Source: Thermoplasma sp.
GTDB lineage: Archaea; Thermoplasmatota; Thermoplasmata; Thermoplasmatales; Thermoplasmataceae
NCBI RefSeq assembly: GCF_023256435.1
Contig: NZ_JAGDXM010000013.1
Location: 1-49,908, forward strand
Direction of reading: 5' to 3'
Length of the DNA: 49,908 bases
The position numbers were made by a program, and so were the translations under genes. The notes beneath the pieces were generated by a model. That model saw nothing but the letters and a program-made list of their open reading frames with translations, made no database searches and had not been told where the DNA came from. Positions 18,001-25,672 of the stretch are shown one piece after another; the stretch's first letter is position 1; each line of letters starts with the position of its first letter.

Positions 18001-18656
18001 AGGATCAGATCAAGAGCGTATATTACAGATTCGTTGTCTTCAATCTTCTCAGCGCATTCTATCATTTTAACTATATAATTCTCTGAATATTCATAGGCTA
18101 AAACATGCCTGATCAAACTCACAATGGCCCTGCAATCGTTATGCGCTTCATAATTCCCTATTATCGTGTCTGTCGTTGCGTCGTTTCTATCCCGTTCTGC
18201 ATATCTCGCCATTATTCTGTCATCGTATCTTCCGCATTTTGAAAGAAAGACGGCCACGCTGTCATATTTTTCCAAGTGATCTGCGCTTGATATGAGGAGG
18301 TTGATCACATTTTCTATCTCACAGAAGTACGTGTCTGAAGTAACAAGACGTATCACGTCGAGATAGTTTCCAGCGCTGTAGTTCTCTATCACCTTTGACT
18401 CTGCGATGCTCTTATTGTCGGGTGATATCATCTCCAGATACGGCATTATATCCTGAATCTGTGTGCTATCAGATATATTTCTGACAAGAACCGAGATGAA
18501 TGGATCAACTTCCTCCTTGTTGATCTGCGTTACATCGGCGGATTTCAGGGATTCTATAAGTTCAGATATCTTCGACTTTTTCCTTTCCGGATCCTTCTCC
18601 GTAATGATCGCATTCATCTTCATTACGATGGTCTTTGTAAGTTTAGGATCCGCCAT
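15054..18656 (-). CDS. Giant TPR-repeat (alpha-solenoid) protein, 1200 aa
   Basis: A soluble, almost wholly helical protein with many degenerate tetratricopeptide repeats. Recognisable units include LGRYEKARAIADRGLKLDPG and MGKINDSLNFYRDVCGSQPE near residues 230-290 and GNLGEAYQAYRNLIRIEPDE near 380. No signal peptide, membrane helix or catalytic motif is visible, so it is probably a cytosolic scaffold or adaptor. The ATG lies about 25 bp after a TTTTTTATATATGG box (about 18676-18689), implying a leaderless mRNA. It overlaps the M50 protease gene and is divided from the archaellum operon by a promoter and a terminator. Specific partners cannot be deduced; I recognise no named orthologue. Confidence 0.85.
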   Translation of the reverse strand: MADPKLTKTIVMKMNAIITEKDPERKKSKISELIESLKSADVTQINKEEVDPFISVLVRNISDSTQIQDIMPYLEMISPDNKSIAESKVIENYSAGNYLDVIRLVTSDTYFCEIENVINLLISSADHLEKYDSVAVFLSKCGRYDDRIMARYAERDRNDATTDTIIGNYEAHNDCRAIVSLIRHVLAYEYSENYIVKMIECAEKIEDNESVIYALDLILPDKIEKSDSSIFLANTALRLGRYEKARAIADRGLKLDPGNVQLKLLLARSLYGMGKINDSLNFYRDVCGSQPENIEAVYEMIDILYNHGRTKEYAEALKNVSREKFRPEDYVRIAHLLKDSGDISSSVNLLKEAVTRFPDNADIIRSYAIAMQEVGNLGEAYQAYRNLIRIEPDENALRFLIDYLFSRKSFDEILSIYESQQDESLKEKFVGVAAASYVYMGYIDDAVKMARDHREVLDDPYFVDSILFSIREKDHAQMLISVGLENTYSRISIDRLLGIEIRGVDYIMDYAAKSCSKAMAFVAAESVFKKMHTVPDKIKVTLSTRCLEEVYDVIVSMQGIYTKDNIRVFEDHPRYLYPAIDTFIGVGLYDEAYKLISRYENVKDDPFLNYEYARLMYVMNRQKDALKLIRKAKEDFPNVDFYLLSIMIDPESVVEDVSAILELDKNAVPYKIIRDKYVDNAKIISGILSLLHERNVQNLEVSRLERDHLFRSGKLEESLNISANVIKESSDTDDLKVHYSILKKINSDSAADFLLHYLDRFEGMDDLKEAAHSFYRRRDFENAITIYRAMISRGANPVQFPEYIDCLIETGNYAEADDIISRLPTVMPVTIKFYLRMGKTDKIVEYLMSGEEKSQEDIKYIAKVGWSYDNIREALIRYYEESGDIVAGRSIMEKFVNEGRYEDALRIASYLYENFSDIDVGISYVDLLRIKGDAARALEIADDLASRCQGNICTEIYRRIYGILYDLKKYTEIIKLFRKRRDSDSNIVPFIVRSYLAVDDIETAEEVLNQYSLPDSVKRSLMQAISDKRYMDRITKYTSKILTIEFKQRRKLSLGEMISKADVPEDFTSDIKSFFTDDKYMGSPDEISLEKISADIIRMIAEKEKIETADKIYIHTIFGYLDPRDPILAKNLYVYIQKSMKRDPGDIEGAKSIAENAMNDNVPDNEIEIIKRYGVGIATASAAVKMMRKMKEDRYKDVRA

Positions 18657-18806
18657 CCTTTCAAGAATAGTTCACCATATATAAAAAATTGTATCCCGAA
18701 AAACCTTAGTAGAAGAAGCCATTGATGAATTGAACGCCCATTTATCTGCATCCCCTTATTGTAAGTTGCAGAACTGACGATCGGCGAAAACCATCAGCCA
18801 TTTCAT

Positions 18807-18828
18807 AAAAAGACATGAAAATTCATGT
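18807..18828 (-). terminator. Terminator-like hairpin after flaJ
   Basis: On the minus strand ACATGA and TCATGT form a 6-bp stem with a 4-nt loop (18813-18828). It is followed by C and a T5 tract (18807-18811), about 20 nt beyond the flaJ stop. This is the expected place for the end of the archaellum operon transcript. Confidence 0.55.
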
Positions 18829-18848
18829 AGATAGCCCATAATCTTCCT

Positions 18849-20504
18849 TCAAACTGTCGATGAAAGGAGTATGCTGGTTATCTGCAGTGTGCCATACACC
18901 ACAAATGATACGATCCATATCATGAGGACAGTGTGATGAAGCCCATGGGCGATCCTTCCACCGTCAGAGACTTTCAACGAAACCCCACCTATGAAGGAAT
19001 GAACGAAGAGGATTATCATCAGAAATATCTCAATGAGGTATACAGAGGATGAAGGCGGAGCCAGAAATATCCCTGTTACACCAAGTGCGGATAGGTTGAA
19101 ACCTGAGAATATGCCGTCTATTATCTTCAGAATGCCGTAAGATATCGCCAGGGAAAATGCAAGACCCGCTGTTATACCGTACATTATACCAACGAAGCTT
19201 GTCACGGAAGAATGCTTTCTCTTCCTTAGACCAACTATCTTTTCAAAATTTTCAGAGACGATCATTCCACTCTTGAGCGCATCTGCACCCAGATCGATGC
19301 TCTCAGCGTATGTCTCCGAGTAAATTTCAATGAGATGCGATCCTGTGTCGGCCGAAAACATCTTCCATGCTTTCAGTGAATTTATCCTGTAAAGGAGCCT
19401 CTTGTAGAGCTTATCTATATCCTTGGATAGTATGCCGAAGTCGTGCATCACTATAGCCTTCAGAGCATCGATAAGAAGGTTTCCACGTGCTGACGCCGAG
19501 CCAGAGAGGGATCTTATAAAGCTGCCATACATCTCGTCCTTCTTCTGAACCTCCCGTTCCATCTTGGAACCGATATAGCTGGGATAGGCGATAGGGCTTA
19601 CGATCATTGCAAAAGTGAAATAGAACGGTATTTTGTAAATAACCTTTGTAACATCAAGAACGATGAAGATCATCATCGAAGCCGTTATGGATATGAGTAA
19701 GAGATTTCTCATCTTTATATCGGTATCAGTCTTTATGCCGGTCTTGTGCCACAGCGGATCCTTTGGAAGAACTATGCTTATTCCATAGACGAGCATAAAT
19801 TCACCTAGCGCTACCATGAGAAGGCTCAGGCTCAAAACCAAGGTTATGTTTATTGGTATCAGTATTGGCATTATCATGATAAAAGTTATCAGAAATGCGA
19901 AGGAGAGCAGAAGCGATACGTATATATCACGATAGAGATCGAAGCTGTACAGCGCCGATGTGTAAGCGGTCTCGAAGCTGTTCATCGTGCTGAACACCTC
20001 TGTCCTTGCGAACTCCTGAATGTCCTGACCGCTGTCTATCGCATGTCCGAATCTTGTTAAGAAATCAGAGAATATATCGCTGGGTGTTCTCTTTGCAACA
20101 AATGTCATCGCTTCAGCAAGACCCATGCCCCAGTTCCTCACGAGATTCAGTATCTTCTCAAGTTCCTTTCGTAGATAGCCCAGTTTTTCCTTTTTCGAAA
20201 GTAAATCAAGAAGATCGATTATATTTGCATCGCTGGTTGCCAGGGATGAAAACGCTGTTATGAAAAACGGTATGTTTGAATTTATATCGTTTTTCTTATT
20301 GTCGCGGTCTATTATCGGTTTCAGAAAGAAGAAAGCTGATCCGAGGGCAAGCATGCTGAACAGTATCAGTATGAATGTCTTCTGCGTGGCCATGTAAACG
20401 AGATAAAACATAACTGACATGACGGCGGATCCTGCTATGAGCATAAGATCGGTCTTCGAATAATTTATTCCAATCCAGAAACCTCTCTTCATCTTAGTAT
20501 CCAT
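18849..20504 (-). CDS. flaJ: Archaellum platform protein ArlJ/FlaJ
   Basis: FlaJ is the polytopic membrane platform of the archaellum motor, related to TadC/GspF of type IV pili. The 551-residue protein has an N-terminal hydrophobic pair, a central four-helix block and a C-terminal block of three or four transmembrane helices, with charged cytosolic loops between, as in the family. The chosen ATG at 20504 is 7 nt after a GGAGG that lies within the last flaI codons; a longer frame reaches 20522. It is the last gene of the flaB-to-flaJ operon, and a hairpin terminator follows. It works with the FlaI ATPase and FlaH. Confidence 0.95.
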   Translation of the reverse strand: MDTKMKRGFWIGINYSKTDLMLIAGSAVMSVMFYLVYMATQKTFILILFSMLALGSAFFFLKPIIDRDNKKNDINSNIPFFITAFSSLATSDANIIDLLDLLSKKEKLGYLRKELEKILNLVRNWGMGLAEAMTFVAKRTPSDIFSDFLTRFGHAIDSGQDIQEFARTEVFSTMNSFETAYTSALYSFDLYRDIYVSLLLSFAFLITFIMIMPILIPINITLVLSLSLLMVALGEFMLVYGISIVLPKDPLWHKTGIKTDTDIKMRNLLLISITASMMIFIVLDVTKVIYKIPFYFTFAMIVSPIAYPSYIGSKMEREVQKKDEMYGSFIRSLSGSASARGNLLIDALKAIVMHDFGILSKDIDKLYKRLLYRINSLKAWKMFSADTGSHLIEIYSETYAESIDLGADALKSGMIVSENFEKIVGLRKRKHSSVTSFVGIMYGITAGLAFSLAISYGILKIIDGIFSGFNLSALGVTGIFLAPPSSSVYLIEIFLMIILFVHSFIGGVSLKVSDGGRIAHGLHHTVLMIWIVSFVVYGTLQITSILLSSTV

Positions 20505-22101
20505 AGGCGGATCCTCCCTCATAGAATTCCTTTATCTTCTCATATACCTGGAAATAATCTGTGATCTTCTGATCGGCCAATTCTTTCAGTATCTTTGCCC
20601 TGCGGAAGAGCTCATTGTATATGAGGCTTGTATCAACAAGCCCAGCAGTCTTCGCTATCTTCTCTTCAAGTATATATGAGTTGTTCATACCCCTGAACAT
20701 GTGTCTGTCCGTTGATGGATCCCATTCAAAAACGGCTCTTGTCGCGACACCTCCAAGATCTTCGTAATATCCTTCGATTTCGTTTATACTCGTTGTTCTT
20801 CTCAGAAATTTTCCGCCGACGTATACGGCCTGCTGTATAAGGACTATGTTCAGGTTATCCATGAACGTCACTGGTATGTTTATTGGATTACCTGTGAATC
20901 TCTGTATCATCTTCTTGACTGATGATGCATGGAATGTGGATATCACCGGATGCCCTGTCTGCATGGCCTGAAAGGCCATCGCGCCCTCTGCGCCTCTTAT
21001 CTCACCGACAACTATGTAATTAGGCCTGGATCTGAGGGCTGTTCGAAGAAGATCGTAGAGAGTTACACGGCTCTCCTCCGCTCCGCTCTCTCTGGTCACA
21101 AGCTGCTGCCATGCCTTCTGCGGTGCCCTTATTTCAGGGGTATCCTCTGCACTGAATATCTTTGATTCCGGCCTTATGAACGGTATTATGGCGTTTACCA
21201 CAGTGGTCTTACCGCTTGCCGTCTCACCACAGACAAAGACGCTCTGCCCATATTCTAGAGCTAACCAGAGGTACGCGGCCTCCTCATACGACATCGTATT
21301 GTACTTTATCAGATTGATTATGCTGAGCGGTATCTCCGAGAATTTTCTTATGGTGAAGCTTGGACCCCTCTGTGATATATCGGTGCTGTAAACAATGGAA
21401 AGCCTCGATCCGTCTGGAAGCGTTGCGTCTACTATGGGTCTCTTATCGCTGACCGGTCTGCCTACGCGTTCAGAGAGCCTTTTGCTGAACCTCATCAGCC
21501 TCTCCATGCTTCCAAATGTTATATCTGTGGGCATTGACCCGAAGATCTTATGGACTATGTATACATCCTCAGGCCCTATCCCACTTATATCCTCTATATG
21601 AGAATCCCTAATGAGAGGTTCCAATGGACCAAGGCCTATTATCTCCTTCTTGACGTTGTAGAGCATCTTATCGTAGAGGTTCTTCTCAAGTGATACGCTG
21701 TTCCTCCTTATCTTGTTGGAACCCACGGAAACGGTCTTCTTATATACATCCTCGATGTTCTTCTCCTGTTCCTCTTCGTTCTCCGCGGGAGGATACTCTG
21801 AAGCTTTTGTCATTATTATATCAAGGATCGCATCCATGAATTCCAGTTCTTTACCCTTGAGAAGTGGTTCTATAGGCTTATATCTCCTCTCCTTTCCCTT
21901 TTCGTATATATGGATGAATATCGGATCGCCGACGGGGTATATCACATCAACGTGTGCCAGACTCTTCAGAGAGCTGTCGATGTTGACGAGAAACGATGGA
22001 CTTCTGCCTGTCTCGTCTCTGTATTTTGAGAGGTATTCTCCCAGATGTGGATTCCTTGATATCGCAATCTCATAGCTGTCAGAGACAACTCCCTTATCCA
22101 T
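20494..22101 (-). CDS. flaI: Archaellum assembly and rotation ATPase ArlI/FlaI
   Basis: FlaI is the hexameric type II/IV secretion ATPase that drives filament assembly and rotation. In this 535-residue protein Walker A is GETASGKTT near 292-300, the Asp-box AEDTPEIRAP near 318, Walker B around VVGEIRGAEG near 365, and the His-box HPVISTFHASS near 385. The N-terminal 200 residues are the usual FlaI-specific domain. The start is the ATG at 22101, preceded by GTGAT four bases upstream; a GTG at 22110 is the alternative. It follows flaH with 5 nt between stop and ATG and overlaps flaJ by 11 bp. Confidence 0.97.
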   Translation of the reverse strand: MDKGVVSDSYEIAISRNPHLGEYLSKYRDETGRSPSFLVNIDSSLKSLAHVDVIYPVGDPIFIHIYEKGKERRYKPIEPLLKGKELEFMDAILDIIMTKASEYPPAENEEEQEKNIEDVYKKTVSVGSNKIRRNSVSLEKNLYDKMLYNVKKEIIGLGPLEPLIRDSHIEDISGIGPEDVYIVHKIFGSMPTDITFGSMERLMRFSKRLSERVGRPVSDKRPIVDATLPDGSRLSIVYSTDISQRGPSFTIRKFSEIPLSIINLIKYNTMSYEEAAYLWLALEYGQSVFVCGETASGKTTVVNAIIPFIRPESKIFSAEDTPEIRAPQKAWQQLVTRESGAEESRVTLYDLLRTALRSRPNYIVVGEIRGAEGAMAFQAMQTGHPVISTFHASSVKKMIQRFTGNPINIPVTFMDNLNIVLIQQAVYVGGKFLRRTTSINEIEGYYEDLGGVATRAVFEWDPSTDRHMFRGMNNSYILEEKIAKTAGLVDTSLIYNELFRRAKILKELADQKITDYFQVYEKIKEFYEGGSAYGY

Positions 22102-22106
22102 GGCGA

Positions 22107-22778
22107 TCACGACACGCTGGATATCTCAACTATGAGACCGCGGCCAGGTTCAACACGGAAAGGTATACTTTGCTGGATGGATCTTACGACCATTGGGTAT
22201 TTCACGAGGTCTATGAAGTGCCTCTTTATCCCTCCCAATTCCTTAGAATGCAGGGAGACTATTGTTGTAGAGAGTTGATTCATCCGCAGAACCGTAGCAT
22301 CATCCAAACTGGCCTGATTCGCAGTTATTATCACCACGCGGTTCTCCGAGAATTTCCTGAGCTTTTCCATATAGGAATTTATCTCGAAGTCCCTGAACAT
22401 GCCAGGGTTCAGCGAATCGATTATAAGAACACTTTTCTCCTTGACGTGTTCGTTATTAAGCAGATCGTCCAGATTTGCTTTCCTTGGGCGCCTCAGTATA
22501 AAAACAGGCGTTATATACAGCATTGCACCGGATATGACGGAATTCAGAACCGGATAACCGAGTGCGTCTGAAAACGAGATGAATTCCCTTATTGGCATCT
22601 GCGATGAAACGTAGGCTATTGATATTCCATTCTTCAGGAAGCCATAGGCTAACCTTATTGAAAGTAATGTTTTACCTTCACTGTTATCTCCAAATATCGT
22701 GAAGAGCTGGCCGACGTATACGCCGCCACCCATCCTCTTGTCCAGTTCGTCTCCATCTATCTTGAAGCTGAAGAACAT
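22107..22778 (-). CDS. flaH: Archaellum motor protein ArlH/FlaH
   Basis: FlaH is a RecA/KaiC-like ATP-binding protein that binds FlaI and forms a ring in the motor. The 223-residue protein has Walker A GDNSEGKT at 30-37. Walker B is VLIID at 117-121, without the catalytic acidic residue typical of active ATPases, in agreement with the nucleotide-binding but weakly hydrolysing FlaH family. I start it at 22778 because GAGGTG lies 7 nt upstream, formed by the last codons of flaG. The longer frame from 22817 would run backwards into flaG by 13 residues. Confidence 0.95.
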   Translation of the reverse strand: MFFSFKIDGDELDKRMGGGVYVGQLFTIFGDNSEGKTLLSIRLAYGFLKNGISIAYVSSQMPIREFISFSDALGYPVLNSVISGAMLYITPVFILRRPRKANLDDLLNNEHVKEKSVLIIDSLNPGMFRDFEINSYMEKLRKFSENRVVIITANQASLDDATVLRMNQLSTTIVSLHSKELGGIKRHFIDLVKYPMVVRSIQQSIPFRVEPGRGLIVEISSVS

Positions 22779-22782
22779 TCCA

Positions 22783-23226
22783 TCACACCTCAAATTCCAG
22801 TTGATGCGATACACCACTGGAAAGGGAAACGGTTATGCTGTTGTACCCTGTGAGAGTTTCATTCACTATTATCTCTCCGACCTGACCCGGGTAGAGCACC
22901 CCGGTGTTGTTCTGAGTCTCGAATGTGAGGTAATGCCCAGTGACGATGTTGCCATCGATCAGAACCGATACCGAGGTGTTCGTGAAGGCAAAGGCAACGC
23001 TTCCCGTATTCTTTATATAAAATACATAACCACCATTATAAGGTATTTGTGTAGGATCGTTTATTATGGCAAAGTTCTGCTGAATCATATCCGATGTTTT
23101 CTGCGACGAAGTCTTCATGCCGTCCACAAGATGGAATGTCTGATCGGATAGTACGGCCACCGCAGATGCAGTTATAAGCAAAGTGACTATGAAAAATACA
23201 AGTTCCGAAACTGCCGTCGAAGCCAT
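22783..23226 (-). CDS. flaG: Archaellum stator protein ArlG/FlaG
   Basis: The 147-residue protein begins with MASTAVSELVFFIVTLLITASA, the family's N-terminal membrane anchor without a cleavable prepilin signal. A beta-sandwich ectodomain follows, with several N-glycosylation sequons (NTS, NNT, NET). In Sulfolobus and Methanococcus FlaG and FlaF form a stator complex that contacts the S-layer or pseudoperiplasm. The ATG overlaps the flaF stop as TGATG, with an AAGGTGG ribosome site just before. Discrimination between FlaF and FlaG here rests on the MAS-x-x-VSE start and the order F then G. Confidence 0.88.
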   Translation of the reverse strand: MASTAVSELVFFIVTLLITASAVAVLSDQTFHLVDGMKTSSQKTSDMIQQNFAIINDPTQIPYNGGYVFYIKNTGSVAFAFTNTSVSVLIDGNIVTGHYLTFETQNNTGVLYPGQVGEIIVNETLTGYNSITVSLSSGVSHQLEFEV

Positions 23227-23639
23227 CAGGACACCACCTTCTTGAATATCTCATAACCGTCTGGCATAACTATCTCAACCGTATAGGTTCCGGCCGGTTC
23301 TTTGAAGGTTATCGATACCGTCTGAAGTGGAAACAAAAACTGGCCGGAGACGTTGAATTTGACCAACGAACCATTTACGAGAACATTGGCCAGACTCATA
23401 TTGAATACCTGACTTCCATTGTTCGTCAGGTTGATCACGAAATATGATGAACTTGAATTGTAATAATAATCAAATACAGAAACCCGTGTATTTTCAAGAT
23501 CGTATATATTCTTAACAAGCTTCTGATTTGCATTTGCTATATTTTCATTGGATTGAACATACGAAGTATAAACTATTCCAAAAAATATAAGAGTAGACGA
23601 GAGCATTATTACCGCCGCCACTGTATAGCTAAATCCCAT
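23226..23639 (-). CDS. flaF: Archaellum stator protein ArlF/FlaF
   Basis: A 137-residue protein with the typical MGFSYTVAAVIMLSSTLIFFG membrane N-terminus. The extracellular beta-rich domain has sequons (NSS, NLT, NGS, NMS). FlaF binds the S-layer in Sulfolobus and anchors the rotor. I chose the ATG at 23639, which lies inside the last codons of flaD/E; four residues are added if a GTG/ACG-type start at 23651 were used, which family alignments do not favour. Its stop overlaps the flaG start. Unlike archaellins it lacks a class III signal peptide. Confidence 0.88.
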   Translation of the reverse strand: MGFSYTVAAVIMLSSTLIFFGIVYTSYVQSNENIANANQKLVKNIYDLENTRVSVFDYYYNSSSSYFVINLTNNGSQVFNMSLANVLVNGSLVKFNVSGQFLFPLQTVSITFKEPAGTYTVEIVMPDGYEIFKKVVS

Positions 23640-24291
23640 ACAGCTCGTCAACTCCCTTTCTTATTGTTCTAAACTCCCTTTCGAGCGCCTCGATGAGATC
23701 CCTGTTGATCTCTTCACCTCTCAGCTTCTCTATGAACAGCATGTTTATGATGTGGTCCTGTATCGATGGTTTTATCTTATATTCCTGGGCCGGGTTCATC
23801 ACACCGGTCATCTTTGCGTATTTCATCATCTGTTCTTTCACCGTCGAAGATATCCATCCAAGGCTTTCGTAGTAGTCCAAGACATCCAGGGTGTTCTCTG
23901 GGCCGTAGTTGTCCAGAAGAAACTCCAGCCATCTCAATGATACCATTATAGATACCACATCATCCCCAATGACCTCCAGCTTAGCTTTCTTCTTCTGTTT
24001 TTCAACGGGGGCCTGCGACGGGGCAGACTCCGGCTGTTTTGAAGACATCACCTTTTCTATGTCCGATATCTCCTTGAATATCGAGTCTATCTTTCCGATC
24101 AGTGAGTTTTCCTTTGTCTGTTCGTATCTCTTGAGCAGGTTTGAAACCAGGTCGTCTATGTCGTTTTTGCCGAACTGTATTGGTGAAGATATTATCTTCT
24201 GCTTCAGTTCTTCCAGTGCGAAACCAGGCACTGATTTTCTGGCGCCCTCCAGTCTCTCCTCCAGGTACGGTTTCAATGAGTCGTTGATCAT
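23629..24291 (-). CDS. flaD: Archaellum cytosolic ring protein ArlD/E (FlaD/E)
   Basis: The 220-residue soluble protein has the conserved FlaD/E C-terminal domain. The stretch from DDVVSIMVSLRWLEFLLDNYG (about 130-150) through DVLDYYESLGWISSTVKEQM (about 155-175) is diagnostic. Residues 1-120 are helical with a Lys/Pro/Ser/Gln-rich linker at about 84-105. In Euryarchaea FlaC and FlaD/E form the cytosolic ring around FlaH and link the motor to chemotaxis through CheF. It starts by an ATGA overlap with flaC (24288-24291), with GGAG upstream, and its end overlaps flaF by 11 bp. Only one D/E gene is present. Confidence 0.9.
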   Translation of the reverse strand: MINDSLKPYLEERLEGARKSVPGFALEELKQKIISSPIQFGKNDIDDLVSNLLKRYEQTKENSLIGKIDSIFKEISDIEKVMSSKQPESAPSQAPVEKQKKKAKLEVIGDDVVSIMVSLRWLEFLLDNYGPENTLDVLDYYESLGWISSTVKEQMMKYAKMTGVMNPAQEYKIKPSIQDHIINMLFIEKLRGEEINRDLIEALEREFRTIRKGVDELYGI

Positions 24292-24752
24292 TCTTTCTCC
24301 TCCATCTGTATGAACTGATCTATGTCTGGTACGCCATACAGCTCCCTAAGATCCTTTATCGCAGCTTCAACCAGCTTCTTCACGTTGTTCACCTGATCTG
24401 CCAGTGCGTCTGTGATACCCCGGATTTCCTCGGGCGTCTTGTCCATGAACGGGTTGAAATCACGCGACACAAGTTCGTAAAGTGAGACGACCATCTTCAC
24501 ATTCTCCTTTATTCCTTCAAGATCATTCTTTATGTCGTTCAATGTCTTCTTCTGGCCTTCTATCTCACCGTTTATCTTTCCCAGATCGTTTTCAATCTTT
24601 GTCATTCTCTCATTCATAGCATCTATGACCTTGGGGTCAACTCCATTTGTCACGTGTATGGCCTGTACCTGCTTCTGGTCATCACTGGTCTGCTGAGGGG
24701 TTTCTGTGGCCTCCTTCTTAACCATTTTCTTTACATTGTCCAAGAGACCCAT
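24288..24752 (-). CDS. flaC: Archaellum cytosolic ring protein ArlC/FlaC
   Basis: A 154-residue, mostly coiled-coil protein. A basic N-terminus (GLLDNVKKMVKKE) and Gln/Thr-rich linker lead into a long helix at about 45-110 (MNERMTKIENDLGKINGEIE). The conserved FlaC end follows, VVSLYELVSRDFNPFMDK and a Leu-rich C-terminus. FlaC acts with FlaD/E as an adaptor ring in euryarchaeal motors. The ATG at 24752 is chosen; a GTG at 24761 is in frame upstream. It lies directly downstream of the strong hairpin behind flaB, and TATTATATTTTT just before it could also be a weak internal promoter. Confidence 0.88.
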   Translation of the reverse strand: MGLLDNVKKMVKKEATETPQQTSDDQKQVQAIHVTNGVDPKVIDAMNERMTKIENDLGKINGEIEGQKKTLNDIKNDLEGIKENVKMVVSLYELVSRDFNPFMDKTPEEIRGITDALADQVNNVKKLVEAAIKDLRELYGVPDIDQFIQMEEKE

Positions 24753-24762
24753 AGCTGTCACT

Positions 24763-24805
24763 AAAAATATAATACAGCTTCAACTTATATTTATTGAAGC
24801 TGTAT
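24763..24805 (-). terminator. 12-bp perfect hairpin plus U-tract between flaB and flaC
   Basis: On the minus strand ATACAGCTTCAA (24805-24794) and TTGAAGCTGTAT (24783-24772) form a perfect 12-bp stem. The 10-nt loop contains the flaB stop codon, and UAUAUUUUU follows (24771-24763). The shape is that of an intrinsic terminator or a 3' stabilising/processing hairpin. Because flaC and the rest of the operon lie downstream, it should allow partial read-through and give excess flaB mRNA. Confidence 0.7.
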
Positions 24806-25510
24806 CACATCCGATACGAAGGACTCTGGCGTTGTGAACTGTATCACACCTGGGGATCCCACTGGAGCCTGGACCTGACCAACAACCTGCTGTCCCTGCG
24901 TGAAGCCACCGAACACCGCTGTTACGTTGATGAGCAGAGCAACCTGATCCTCATATGATATGACTGGATACTGTGGGCTCAGAGAGTTCGTTGGGTCTCT
25001 TAACACAAGTATTGCAAAGTGAGTTTTAGCGTAACTTCCTGTTAGAGTACTGAAGTATGTTGCATTGAATATATTGTCCGTTCCTCCAGTGACGCTGGTG
25101 AAACCATACGAGCCACCATTTGCATTGCCTATGTATGTTAGAGACGCAGATACACCCCTGTATGTCATAGATACCGTTATGTTTCCAAGGTTTATCGACG
25201 AACTGCCTGCCGAAACACCTATGTCAATGGCGATCCACTTTATATTACCATATGTCGGATATGTTGCATTACTATCAAGCCCCTGTATTGAAAGAACCTG
25301 AATACCTGTAGATACCTGCTGTGTCGTCTGCGAGCCCGTGCTCGTTGCCTTCTGTTGCAGAGTCCCTGCGGTGTGTATCAGGACAGTAGCAGCCACTGCA
25401 GCCACGAGAACCATGGCTATAAAAACGATCAGTGTGCCTATCCCAGTTTCAGCCTTGTTATCTGCTTTAAGGCTGAACACCTTTCGCACTTTTCTTAAGA
25501 GCTTATTCAT
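24791..25510 (-). CDS. flaB: Archaellin (archaellum filament protein)
   Basis: The 239-residue preprotein has a long charged class III signal (residues 1-20, MNKLLRKVRKVFSLKADNKA). Then comes the nearly invariant archaellin core ETGIGTLIVFIAMVLVAAVA (from residue 21) and a Thr/Gly/Ser-rich beta domain typical of acid-stable filaments. Cleavage by the prepilin peptidase is predicted after Ala20, leaving 219 residues. A perfect GAGGTG ribosome site (25515-25520) lies 4 nt before the ATG. It is the first and only archaellin of the operon and is separated from flaC by the hairpin. Sequons suggest N-glycosylation. Confidence 0.97.
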   Translation of the reverse strand: MNKLLRKVRKVFSLKADNKAETGIGTLIVFIAMVLVAAVAATVLIHTAGTLQQKATSTGSQTTQQVSTGIQVLSIQGLDSNATYPTYGNIKWIAIDIGVSAGSSSINLGNITVSMTYRGVSASLTYIGNANGGSYGFTSVTGGTDNIFNATYFSTLTGSYAKTHFAILVLRDPTNSLSPQYPVISYEDQVALLINVTAVFGGFTQGQQVVGQVQAPVGSPGVIQFTTPESFVSDVIQLQ

Positions 25511-25550
25511 CTAGCACCTCAACTCTTCGATCAGCCATACAAATATACCC
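25511..25550 (-). promoter_or_regulatory. flaB promoter and ribosome binding site
   Basis: On the minus strand GGGTATATTTG (about 25539-25550) is a TATA candidate. GAGGTG (25515-25520) is complementary to the anti-Shine-Dalgarno and is spaced 4 nt from the ATG. The gap between TATA and ribosome site is only about 20-25 bp, so the leader should be very short. A CCGT/ACGG inverted repeat lies just upstream of the TATA box. Confidence 0.5.
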
Positions 25551-25672
25551 GTTTTTTGTACGGATGGCTATACGCATTTATGTAGGCTGCTTCTATTTTC
25601 ATATCCATATCTGATTAATCCATATCATCTAAAGCGCGCAGAAATCTAAAAACGATAACGAGATACCTGATT

